Source: Porcipelethomonas sp964621265 | GTDB lineage: Bacteria; Bacillota; Clostridia; Oscillospirales; Ruminococcaceae | DNA length: 41,327 bases | Reading direction: 5' to 3' | Assembly: GCA_964621265.1 (NCBI GenBank) | Contig: CAZULQ010000016.1 | Coordinates: 1 to 41,327 of the forward strand | Shown here: one piece after another, positions 33,805-41,097 of the stretch | Layout of the letters: the number at the start of each line of letters is the position of its first letter | How positions within the stretch are numbered: the stretch's first letter is position 1 | Program-made: the position numbers and the translations under genes | The notes under the pieces: model-generated | What the model saw: the letters and a program-made list of their open reading frames with translations, nothing else | Told to the model about the DNA's origin: nothing | The model's database searches: none

Positions 33805-33860
33805 TTGAAAAGTCTTAAACAATATGATACAATTATAACAGAATCGCAGAGAGTTGTCAA
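33805..33860. promoter_or_regulatory. Face-to-face overlapping promoters of element R
   Basis: Rightward: TTGAAA (33805-33810)-N17-TACAAT (33828-33833). Leftward: TTGACA (complement 33855-33860)-N17-TATAAT (complement 33832-33837). The two -10 boxes overlap by 2 bp, so polymerase cannot occupy both. Confidence 0.75.
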
Positions 33861-33917
33861 CAGATTTTCTGAGATTCAAATAAACGGTTAGAGAAAGATA
33901 GATAATCGGAGGTTTTT

Positions 33918-34184
33918 ATGGAGAAGAACAATAATTTTATGCCATCCTTTACAGGCAGAAACGTTCCTATTAAGGAAATTGCACAGGCAACAGGAAAAGA
34001 CCCACAGTATATTCGTATCGGACTTCAAAAGGGTATATTCCAATTTGGATATGCTTTTAGGAAAGAAGGCTCGAGCGAATATAATTATTTGTGCCCTGAT
34101 AAAAAAGTGTGGGAAGAATTGGGATATTTCAGAAATGTTTTTGAGGAGAATGTTGATGGCGATTTTAATAAAAAAGCATTCTGA
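33918..34184 (+). CDS. Excisionase-like HTH protein of element R
   Basis: 88 aa, with a MerR/Xis-like N-terminus (NVPIKEIAQATGKDPQYIRI then GLQKGIFQFGYAF) and a Trp/Phe-rich tail. GGAGG precedes the ATG. It is the first gene of the rightward operon opposite the XRE-integrase transcript, the usual place for a directionality factor. The next gene overlaps its end by 29 bp. Confidence 0.65.
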   Translation: MEKNNNFMPSFTGRNVPIKEIAQATGKDPQYIRIGLQKGIFQFGYAFRKEGSSEYNYLCPDKKVWEELGYFRNVFEENVDGDFNKKAF

Positions 34185-34470
34185 TGAGGGAGGTTTTACT
34201 AAAATCAATAATCAGGTGATTCAGGATAGTAGGCTTAACAATTCTTCTAAAGGTGTTTTTTCAATTATTATGTCCATGAAAGATGGTTGGAATGTTAATA
34301 TTGAAATTCTAAAAAAATATACTGCTGATGGTAGAAAAAGTATCGGTAATTCCCTTCGTATGCTTGAAGAAACAGGGTATATTAAGCGAAAAATGATTTA
34401 TGAGAATGGAAGAATTTCAAATTGGATATATGAAATAAATGACTTTTTATCCGATGATGAAAATACCTGA
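34156..34470 (+). CDS. Winged-helix protein resembling replication-initiator N-terminal domains
   Basis: 104 aa from ATG 34156 (GAGGAG upstream). Contains INNQVIQDSRLNNSSKGVFS, then MSMKDGWNVNIEILKKYT and GRKSIGNSLRMLEETGYI. This is the pattern of the N-terminal HTH of phage and plasmid replication organizers (DnaD-like). It ends where the longer family members continue into a second domain, so it may be a short form or a truncation. It precedes an AT-rich tract that could be an origin. Confidence 0.6.
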   Translation: MAILIKKHSDEGGFTKINNQVIQDSRLNNSSKGVFSIIMSMKDGWNVNIEILKKYTADGRKSIGNSLRMLEETGYIKRKMIYENGRISNWIYEINDFLSDDENT

Positions 34471-34676
34471 TAATTATACTTGATTATGATATTCTTGATT
34501 TAGAAAACCTAAAGGCTGTAAATCAATAAGCAGATAAAGTGCCGATTGATTTTAAGCACATTATATAAGGTTACAATAATAAAGAAACTATAATCAAATA
34601 TCTATAAATAAAGAAATATATATAAATCAATCTATCAATCAATCAGGATTGAATGATTGACTTGTTCCAAAAAAGG
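34471..34676. other. AT-rich tract with ATCAATC repeats
   Basis: Very AT-rich, with several ATCAATC/ATCAATCA copies near 34626-34645 and a partial inverted GATTGA at 34648-34660. It follows the replication-type HTH gene. A replication origin is possible; no convincing gene is seen. Confidence 0.35.
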
Positions 34677-34708
34677 AGAATGCCTATGTAGTAGGCATTC
34701 TTTTTTTA
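34677..34708 (+). terminator. Intrinsic terminator
   Basis: 10-bp stem AGAATGCCTA (34677-34686) / TAGGCATTCT (34692-34701), followed by a T-run. It closes the rightward operon and overlaps the 3' end of the convergent gene. Confidence 0.88.
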
Positions 34709-35101
34709 TAGATAAACCATACAATCAAAAATCATTTCTCTTGCCATATAATTAAGGCAATTTTCAAGTCCGGCAGCTTTCTGTATATCGCCTTTTTCAA
34801 TAGCGATTATATATTCTTTGTCTGACTGCTTCCAATTTTCAACTTGATTGAAAATTGCTGTTGAAACTTTTGCTTCAAGGTTATAAAGATATTCATATAT
34901 TTCATTTTTATCAACAAGATTTTGAATTTTACTTGGATTTTTTGAAATCATATGGCTTAAATGATACTTAATACAATCCGAATGAAATGTGAAAGTTTCA
35001 TAAGTTAATGAGTCAGGAATTAGCTTATAAACTGTCTGTGTGGATGTATTAAGCTTACAAATAGGTTTGTCATTCAATTGCAGGGAGCTTTTTAAAATCA
35101 T
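34706..35101 (-). CDS. TnpV-like small protein
   Basis: 131 aa from ATG 35101 (GTG 35113 is an alternative). The C-terminal region has the spacing of transposon-encoded TnpV proteins: a Leu-rich NEIYEYLYNLEAKVSTAIFN segment, a variable helix, then GLENCLNYMAREMIF. TnpV has no assigned biochemical role but is frequent on Clostridial mobile elements. The assignment is tentative. A perfect minus-strand promoter (TTGACA-N17-TATAAT, 35143-35171) drives it. Confidence 0.45.
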   Translation of the reverse strand: MILKSSLQLNDKPICKLNTSTQTVYKLIPDSLTYETFTFHSDCIKYHLSHMISKNPSKIQNLVDKNEIYEYLYNLEAKVSTAIFNQVENWKQSDKEYIIAIEKGDIQKAAGLENCLNYMAREMIFDCMVYL

Positions 35102-35142
35102 AACTAATCTCACTTTCTATTTTAATATCGTTTGTAACATAT

Positions 35143-35236
35143 ATTATACAATATGAATATAGCATTGTCAAGTATAATTTTAAGCAGGATTATATTATGC
35201 ATTATAATTGACATGCTATAATACACATGATATACT
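35143..35236. promoter_or_regulatory. Divergent promoters
   Basis: Leftward: TTGACA (complement 35166-35171)-N17-TATAAT (complement 35143-35148). Rightward: TTGACA (35208-35213)-N17-TATACT (35231-35236), ~28 nt before the Zn-finger gene. Confidence 0.8.
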
Positions 35237-35264
35237 AATAGTGATATAAAAAAGAGGTGTTAAA

Positions 35265-35684
35265 ATGTATACTCATATTTGTCAGATTTGCGGAATGGAA
35301 TTTAACTCTGAATCCAATAGAGCAAAGTATTGCATATACTGTCGAAATAAAGCTCAATCAATGAGAAACAAAGCATATATGCAAAAGCGAAATATCAATG
35401 ATATAAAGCCAATTGGAAGTACACAAATTTGTCCTATATGCAATAAGGAATTTATACAGAAAAGTGGTTCTCAGAAGTGCTGTCCTGATTGCAAAGAAAA
35501 ACAAACAAACGCTCGCAAAGTTGTGAGCAATAATAAATATAAAAAGGCAAATTATGAGCAGATAAATTTTGTTGTACCTGTGGGGGAACGTGATGAAATC
35601 AAGGCTTACGCAAAATCACAAAATATGAGTTTAAACAAGCTTATTATAACTGCTTTAAAAGAATATAGGGATAATCATAAATAA
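35265..35684 (+). CDS. Two-zinc-finger protein with C-terminal ribbon-helix-helix domain
   Basis: 139 aa. Two treble-clef-like fingers: Cys6/Cys9/Cys23/Cys26 and Cys56/Cys59/Cys72 or 73/Cys76, each with C-x2-C pairs. A basic linker follows. Residues ~100-137 look like an Arc/MetJ-type RHH (INFVVPVGERDEIKAYAKSQ, then MSLNKLIITALKEY). I know no named family with this order. It could be a DNA-binding accessory for mobilization or a regulator. GAGGTG lies before the ATG, and a good promoter precedes it. Confidence 0.72.
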   Translation: MYTHICQICGMEFNSESNRAKYCIYCRNKAQSMRNKAYMQKRNINDIKPIGSTQICPICNKEFIQKSGSQKCCPDCKEKQTNARKVVSNNKYKKANYEQINFVVPVGERDEIKAYAKSQNMSLNKLIITALKEYRDNHK

Positions 35685-35723
35685 GTTCAATGTGAATTCA
35701 TTTTATGAAATATTGAAAAAAAG

Positions 35724-35755
35724 AGTGTTTTAATTGATTTAAAACACTTTTTTTG
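35724..35755 (+). terminator. Terminator after the Zn-finger/RHH gene
   Basis: 10-bp stem AGTGTTTTAA (35724-35733) / TTAAAACACT (35739-35748), followed by TTTTTTG. Confidence 0.85.
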
Positions 35756-35878
35756 TTTTGTAAATCAAGCTAAAATCGTTGAAAATTATAACTGCTGAAA
35801 AAGGCTTTTTTCAATTCCAGCAAGCTCGGTATCACCGCATTACATTTTTTTCAAAAGTAATCGCTGATGCAATGCTTG

Positions 35879-35896
35879 TTAGGGGTAACCCCCTAA
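35879..35896. other. GC-rich inverted repeat, possible transfer origin of element R
   Basis: TTAGGGG (35879-35885) / CCCCTAA (35890-35896) with TAAC loop, followed by GACCCC. It is an isolated GC-rich palindrome in AT-rich, gene-free DNA (35761-35940). Similar GGGG/CCCC motifs occur at transfer origins of some Gram-positive elements; the assignment is speculative. Confidence 0.35.
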
Positions 35897-35941
35897 GACC
35901 CCATTTGAAATATTAATGCATAAGAAATTTTCAAAAAGCCC

Positions 35942-36001
35942 TTGACAAATTCATTTAACAGTTGTACAATATAAGAACAATCGTTGTACAACTGTTAAAT
36001 G
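35942..36001. promoter_or_regulatory. Promoter and 18-bp inverted-repeat operator of the BlaI-like operon
   Basis: TTGACA (35942-35947)-N17-TACAAT (35965-35970). A perfect 18-bp inverted repeat, CATTTAACAGTTGTACAA (35952-35969) and its complement at 35984-36001, covers the spacer, the -10 and the start region. GTTGTAC half-sites match the TACA/TGTA operators bound by BlaI/MecI dimers. Two dimers could bind and block transcription. Confidence 0.8.
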
Positions 36002-36010
36002 GAGGATGTT

Positions 36011-36394
36011 ATGAATAACGAATTAAAAAGATTACCTGATGCTGAACTTGATATTATGAATTACATCTGGGAGCAGAATAAAGCTGTAAGCTCTGCAGAC
36101 ATACTTGAGGGTCTTAAAAATCGTAGAAAATGGACTTTGGCAACTGTTTTAAATCTTCTTGCAAGATTGTCGGACAAAGGCTTTGTAGAATCAGAAAAGC
36201 AAGGGAAATTTAAAATGTATTCACACATTGTAAATCGTGACGAGTATCTGTCACAGGAAAGCAAGACAATCTTAGACCATGTTTATAATGGCTCTGTTAC
36301 TCGTATGATTTCAGCTCTTTGCGACAGTACCGACCTTACACAAGACGATATTTTATCGCTCAAAGCCTTTATTGATGAAAAGACAAAGGAGTAG
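36011..36394 (+). CDS. BlaI/MecI-family repressor
   Basis: 127 aa from ATG 36011 (GGAGGA upstream; ATG 35999 lies inside the operator and is unlikely). Winged helix with LPDAELDIMNYIWEQNKAVS, then WTLATVLNLLARLSDKGFVE. The C-terminal helices form the dimer and contain the region cleaved in BlaI when the sensor protease is activated. The stop is 2 nt from the next ATG. It should repress the whole five-gene operon through the 18-bp operator. Confidence 0.92.
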   Translation: MNNELKRLPDAELDIMNYIWEQNKAVSSADILEGLKNRRKWTLATVLNLLARLSDKGFVESEKQGKFKMYSHIVNRDEYLSQESKTILDHVYNGSVTRMISALCDSTDLTQDDILSLKAFIDEKTKE

Positions 36395-36396
36395 TT

Positions 36397-38448
36397 ATGA
36401 TTAGTGTTTTATTATCCATAGTTTTTTCTGTATCTGTGCTGACGATTTTATTTTCAGTTTTAAAGGACAGAATTGTGAAAAAATATGGTTTTAATCTCAT
36501 TTATATTTTATCATTTATTCTTGCTATACGACTTGTTGTTCCCTATACATTCCAGTTGCCGAATATAAACGGAATAAGTCTTAAAATTCCTGAAGAAGTA
36601 ATTTGGATTTATGTATCAGGAGTTATTATAAGCCTTTTATATCATACTATAGGTTATTTTCATTTTTCAAGGAATCTGAAAAGATACAGCTGTGAAATTA
36701 AAGATAAGGAATTATTAAGCATTTACCAAAAAATCAAAGATGATATGTTTATTGAAAAGGATATTCCGTTATATCTTTCGCATAAGTCTGATTCGCCGAT
36801 GCTTAAAGGTGTAATTAAACCTGTGATATTTCTTACAAAGCAGGAGTATTCTTTAGAAGAATATGAAATGATTTTCCGTCACGAGCTTACTCATTATCAG
36901 AACAAGGACAACTTTAAAAAGCTTTTCTTTATGTTTGTTTCTGCACTTCAATGGTTCAATCCTTTTGTATATGTTCTTGCTGCAAATTTAAATGAAAGTC
37001 TTGAATGCTTATGTGACCAGAAGGTAGTTAAAAATAAGGATATCGATTTTAAGCGTGATTACTCCCTTACTCTTTTAAAAACCGTTTCAACACACCGCAG
37101 CTTATTAGTATCGAATCTTTCTACAAAGGAGAAGATGAAAATGCGTATAAATAATATTTTTGATAACACGAAAAAGAAATCTTCTGTAATTCCTGCCATC
37201 GCTGTGACATTAAGCGCTGTTATGCTGTCAAGCTTTTTATGTTCCTGTACGGTTGAAACTCCGGACGATGTAATTGATGAAATGAACAGAATTGAAAGCG
37301 GTATCGATAATGAGCAATCGGCAGAGTCCTCGGATTCGAATGAGCCACTTGAAATCAAAACAAAACCTGTTTCGGAAGTTACTGCAAATGCTAAGACAGA
37401 ACTTGACGCTATTGCTTCAACCGACGGAATATTTAAGTTTGACAACACTTATGTTTATATTCCTGAAAAGGATGAGATTAAAGTTTATGCGGAAGAACGA
37501 AAATACGGTCTTGAAACTCCCCGTGATATCTATGACCAGCTGCAGTATCTTGAAAAGGAATGGCTTGGGTGTGACATTCCTGATGAAGAATATACCGCAG
37601 TGTTTTTTGGAAAAACGGAAAGAGAAGATGTAACAATTGAGGAATTTTTACAGAGTGATGATATAGCGGCGATTTATAACTCTGCTGAAGAAAAATTCTG
37701 TGGAAGTATTGAACATTTTTACACCTCATTAAGATTGTGGTATACACCTCTTATGAATGAAATTATGGAAGAAAATCCTGATTTGCGTATCAGCACTCCC
37801 AAAGAAACTATAAATTGCCAGAATATAAGTGAGGAAGAGCTGTCACGAAAATTTGTTTTTTCTGACGGTGAAATTACAATATCTGAAGTGATTGCAAAAG
37901 CCGAGGATTATATGAACAATTTTAAATATACTTCTGATAAAAAGATTACATACCAAGTAGAGTCTATAGATGTATATGAATTAAAGGACGGCTCTGAAAT
38001 GCTTCATATTAATCTCAGAGTTATGTGCGAAAATTCTCCTTTTGTTTATGTTTCTTTAAATTCAGAGAGCGATTCGCCCTTTACGGTAACAGAAATTGAT
38101 GGATTTGATAATATGGAAATGGATATGGCACACAGCGGTGGATATGACTATATTATGACAATGTTATCCAATACAAAATTTACCGAAAAGGAAAGCGTAA
38201 AAGAGATTATTTCGCTCAGTGATGCGTTTGCTATTGTAAAAGATACTTTTTCAAATGAAGTTGTTTATGATGTAAAAGAAGTTTCTCTCGGACAAGTTCG
38301 TGTTTCTTATGATACCTGCGATTTTTATGATAAGTCATGGGAAACACTCCCTATTTGGAACATTGTTATTAAGAATACATCCGGAACTTACATTGCAACA
38401 ATAGATGCCGTGACTGGTGAAATATATGTAAATCAGGATTACAGATAG
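36397..38448 (+). CDS. BlaR1/MecR1-like M56 membrane metalloprotease with atypical sensor domain
   Basis: 683 aa. Membrane segments at ~2-22, 30-52, 69-88 and ~262-284, with zinc-protease motif HELTH (His162-Glu163, His166) in the cytosolic loop, as in BlaR1. After the last segment (SSFLCSC) the outside part of ~395 residues lacks the penicillin-binding STFK/KTG motifs of BlaR1. Instead it has an acidic linker, a region without recognised domain, and a C-terminal PepSY-like stretch (IWNIVIKNTSGTYIATIDAV). The ligand is therefore not expected to be a beta-lactam; an envelope-acting peptide exported by the adjacent transporter is the simplest guess. Confidence 0.85.
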   Translation: MISVLLSIVFSVSVLTILFSVLKDRIVKKYGFNLIYILSFILAIRLVVPYTFQLPNINGISLKIPEEVIWIYVSGVIISLLYHTIGYFHFSRNLKRYSCEIKDKELLSIYQKIKDDMFIEKDIPLYLSHKSDSPMLKGVIKPVIFLTKQEYSLEEYEMIFRHELTHYQNKDNFKKLFFMFVSALQWFNPFVYVLAANLNESLECLCDQKVVKNKDIDFKRDYSLTLLKTVSTHRSLLVSNLSTKEKMKMRINNIFDNTKKKSSVIPAIAVTLSAVMLSSFLCSCTVETPDDVIDEMNRIESGIDNEQSAESSDSNEPLEIKTKPVSEVTANAKTELDAIASTDGIFKFDNTYVYIPEKDEIKVYAEERKYGLETPRDIYDQLQYLEKEWLGCDIPDEEYTAVFFGKTEREDVTIEEFLQSDDIAAIYNSAEEKFCGSIEHFYTSLRLWYTPLMNEIMEENPDLRISTPKETINCQNISEEELSRKFVFSDGEITISEVIAKAEDYMNNFKYTSDKKITYQVESIDVYELKDGSEMLHINLRVMCENSPFVYVSLNSESDSPFTVTEIDGFDNMEMDMAHSGGYDYIMTMLSNTKFTEKESVKEIISLSDAFAIVKDTFSNEVVYDVKEVSLGQVRVSYDTCDFYDKSWETLPIWNIVIKNTSGTYIATIDAVTGEIYVNQDYR

Positions 38449-38459
38449 AGAGGCGCTAT

Positions 38460-39278
38460 ATGAAATTTTTCCGATGCTTTATAATAGATATGAAAAAAAT
38501 TTTTCTTAGTCCGTATTTTATTATAGGAATTGCAGCCTTTGTATTTATGTGTTTTACTTCATCCGTATATTTTGATTTTTCCACAAACAGGGAATACAAT
38601 GTTTTTGAAACATTTTTAAATTACCGAAATGTTGATAATTATACAGTTTCCGCTGAATATATCAGTTGTTATGGATTCGGCGGATGGATTATCACATTTC
38701 TTTCCATTCTTGTTGCATTTCCTTTTATTAATATTATCTGCGACGAAAATCAAAACGGTGCAAAAAGATATATTATTTCAAGAACGGGAGTATTGAATTT
38801 TTCTGTCAGTAAGATATTGACAGCAATTATAACCTCTGCACTTATCTGCCTTGTAGGATACCTGATTTTCACAGCTTTTGTTTACCTTATGTTTCCTTCG
38901 CTTTCTTCAATGAGCGAAGCTGCACAGGAAAATGCGTATCTTCCTGAATCCTATATTCAAAAGCTTACAGAAATAGTTTTACAGGGTGTTGCGGCAGGGC
39001 TTATTCCGTTGTTTCTTTCTACATTTATGCACAATAAGTATTTTTGTCTTTGTATTCCGTTTTTCGTAAGCTATTTCCGACATACTGTATCAAATAAAGT
39101 TTTTTGTGATACAGGAAACTATAACATTGCCTCTCTTATTGCTCCGGCTTCAGTAAACCTTATAACCTATGAAAATGAAATGAGAACGGCTGCAGTTATT
39201 ATGTATAGTTCTATTCTTCTGATAGTTTCAGTTGTTTTCTATATTTCTCAGAAAGGACGTACAGACAATGGGACGTGA
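38460..39278 (+). CDS. ABC-2-type transporter permease (first subunit)
   Basis: 272 aa with about six hydrophobic segments, starting MKFFRCFIIDMKKIFLSPYF, a typical basic N-terminus of ABC-2 permeases. It contains GAKRYIISRTG, a cytosolic loop seen in lantibiotic-immunity and related permeases. The gene starts 11 nt after the sensor stop and overlaps the next gene by 11 bp. It pairs with the second permease and the ATPase. Confidence 0.83.
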   Translation: MKFFRCFIIDMKKIFLSPYFIIGIAAFVFMCFTSSVYFDFSTNREYNVFETFLNYRNVDNYTVSAEYISCYGFGGWIITFLSILVAFPFINIICDENQNGAKRYIISRTGVLNFSVSKILTAIITSALICLVGYLIFTAFVYLMFPSLSSMSEAAQENAYLPESYIQKLTEIVLQGVAAGLIPLFLSTFMHNKYFCLCIPFFVSYFRHTVSNKVFCDTGNYNIASLIAPASVNLITYENEMRTAAVIMYSSILLIVSVVFYISQKGRTDNGT

Positions 39279-40128
39279 CTTAAAAAAAATCTGGTCGGTA
39301 GCGTTTACAGAGTGGATTAAATGGATATGCAATCCGAGAATGATAATAGTACCGATGCTTATTTTATATATCTATACATTTGCGGTAGAGCCGCTTATGG
39401 CTCGTTCTGTAAAAATGGATTCACCATTAAATCTCCTTGAACCGCTTATAGCAATCGGAAATTCTGGAGCACTTGCACTTATTATGCCGATTGTGTTTAT
39501 GAACCTTATGGGAGATTTTCCGAAAATTGACGGAAGTACAATGTTTATGATTTCAAGAACAGGCAGAAAAAACTGGTTTTATGGGCAGCTTTTATTTGCA
39601 GTAATGAGTATAGTAACATATCTTGGCACGATTTATATTGTAACAACGGCATTTATAATGAATAAAACATTTCTTGCAAACGGCTGGAGTATGGTTGTAA
39701 AGAAGTTCAACATACTGTTTCCTGATGAAGCAGCGGGATTTGCCACAGAGCTTGTTCCGGGTAATCTTTATAATCATATGACACCTTTTTCAGCGGCAGT
39801 TCAGACCTATGCACTTATGTTTATGTATCTGCTTGTAATAGTGCTTATTATGCTTTTATTTAATCTGAAAAATAAAAAGGTAATCGGTTTTTCAGTGGCT
39901 GTTGGTATAATTGTTGCAGGTACGCTGTTTTGTTCTATAAAATCGGATGCTATGTGGGCATTTCCAATGGCAAACGCAATAACATGGCTGCATTTTACGG
40001 ATATTTATAAGGATGAGATTTTTCCTGTTTATTGTTCGTATATCTATTTCGGCGTAATTACAGCTATATTGTTGTTACTAAACATTTTTACAGTCAGAAA
40101 AGCAAATATAACTGAGGGAATGGAGTGA
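39268..40128 (+). CDS. ABC-2-type transporter permease (second subunit)
   Basis: 286 aa from ATG 39268 (AAAGGA upstream). Six hydrophobic segments, with GSTMFMISRTGRKNWFYGQL in a loop that matches the ISRTG motif of the first permease, so the two probably arose by duplication. The heterodimer with one ATPase resembles LanFEG-type immunity transporters that expel antimicrobial peptides from the membrane. Confidence 0.83.
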   Translation: MGRDLKKIWSVAFTEWIKWICNPRMIIVPMLILYIYTFAVEPLMARSVKMDSPLNLLEPLIAIGNSGALALIMPIVFMNLMGDFPKIDGSTMFMISRTGRKNWFYGQLLFAVMSIVTYLGTIYIVTTAFIMNKTFLANGWSMVVKKFNILFPDEAAGFATELVPGNLYNHMTPFSAAVQTYALMFMYLLVIVLIMLLFNLKNKKVIGFSVAVGIIVAGTLFCSIKSDAMWAFPMANAITWLHFTDIYKDEIFPVYCSYIYFGVITAILLLLNIFTVRKANITEGME

Positions 40129-40132
40129 TGAT

Positions 40133-40774
40133 ATGGAAAATGTAATTGAACTTGAAAATGTATGCCTTATCATTAAAAAACATGAGATACTGAAAAACAT
40201 AACACATAGCTTTGAAAAAGGAAAAATACACGGACTTATCGGACGGAACGGTAGCGGCAAAACTATGCTTATGAAATGTATCTGTGGATTTATAAAGGCA
40301 ACTGAGGGTGAAATCAAAGTAAGGGACAAAAAAGTAGGAAAGGACTGCGATTTCCCTGAAAATATCGGGATTATCATTGAAACACCTGCTTTTATCCCTT
40401 ATTATTCTGGCGCTAAAAACTTAAAGCTGCTTGCAGGTTTAAACGGAAAAATCACAAAGGAAGATGTTCTGAAAACTATTCAGAGAGTGGGTCTTGACCC
40501 GAAGCTAAAGCTTTCGGTAAGGAAGTATTCTCTTGGTATGCGCCAGCGTTTAGGTCTTGCGCAGGCTATTATGGAAAATCCCGATATACTTATCCTTGAC
40601 GAGCCTATGAACGGACTTGATAAGGATGGCGTTTCAGATATGAGAAAATATCTTCTTGAGCTTAAGGCGCAAGGAAAGACTATAATTATTGCTTCGCACT
40701 CTACTGAAGATATAGAAACGCTTTGTGATAGTGTTTGTGAAATGGATAAGGGTATTTTAAGTGAAATTAAATAA
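40133..40774 (+). CDS. ABC transporter ATP-binding protein
   Basis: 213 aa. Walker A GRNGSGKT, Q-loop region, signature YSLGMRQRLGLAQ, Walker B ILILDEPMNGLD and switch His in IASHS. It drives the two permeases encoded just upstream. It is shorter than usual (C-terminal regulatory part absent), but all catalytic motifs are present. Last gene of the BlaI-controlled operon. Confidence 0.93.
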   Translation: MENVIELENVCLIIKKHEILKNITHSFEKGKIHGLIGRNGSGKTMLMKCICGFIKATEGEIKVRDKKVGKDCDFPENIGIIIETPAFIPYYSGAKNLKLLAGLNGKITKEDVLKTIQRVGLDPKLKLSVRKYSLGMRQRLGLAQAIMENPDILILDEPMNGLDKDGVSDMRKYLLELKAQGKTIIIASHSTEDIETLCDSVCEMDKGILSEIK

Positions 40775-40847
40775 GATGAAACATCATGAATTTATATTAT
40801 CTTTTTTATATGATAATCGTTTTCGGTTGATCTCAAGCTGTTAATAC

Positions 40848-40866
40848 AACTAACACATAACTAACA
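40848..40866 (+). promoter_or_regulatory. Right-end arm repeats of element R
   Basis: AACTAACA at 40848-40855 and 40859-40866, 11-bp period, 59 bp before the core at 40907. Confidence 0.6.
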
Positions 40867-40906
40867 AACAATACAATAAATGACGTAAATACGCTATTTC
40901 AATATA

Positions 40907-40918
40907 TCAAAGAGATAA
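40907..40918 (+). mobile_element. attR core of element R
   Basis: TCAAAGAGATAA, an exact copy of the rpsI 3' end. The 40881-40919 block matches the scar at 7032-7070. Confidence 0.8.
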
Positions 40919-40946
40919 TTTCTTTCAAAACAAACATGTTATCAAA

Positions 40947-40979
40947 CCCCGAAGCTACGCGCTTCGGGGCTTTTGTTTT
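40947..40979 (+). terminator. Terminator at the left end of the tandem element
   Basis: 9-bp stem CCCCGAAGC (40947-40955) / GCTTCGGGG (40961-40969), followed by CTTTTGTTTT. Confidence 0.9.
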
Positions 40980-41097
40980 ACCTTTTTGAACTGTAAAAAT
41001 CGGGGCGGTAGCTAACACGTAGCTAACAAATTCGACGGAATCTATAATACAAATAAAGTGAAATATGAGTACTTGAAGTACTACTATAATATTATGT

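Larger units (their letters stand above)
29511..40918 (+). mobile_element. Element R: ~11.4-kb integrative element at rpsI
   Basis: Bounded by the 12-bp core repeats. 11-bp-spaced AACTAACA arm repeats lie inside both ends (three copies at 29601-29630, two at 40848-40866). It contains a tyrosine integrase/XRE operon, excisionase-like and replication-type HTH genes and a possible transfer origin at 35879, but no relaxase or secretion genes. It would depend on another element for transfer. Cargo: an ATPase-RloB pair at the left end and a BlaI/BlaR1-like operon with an ABC transporter at the right end. Confidence 0.8.
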
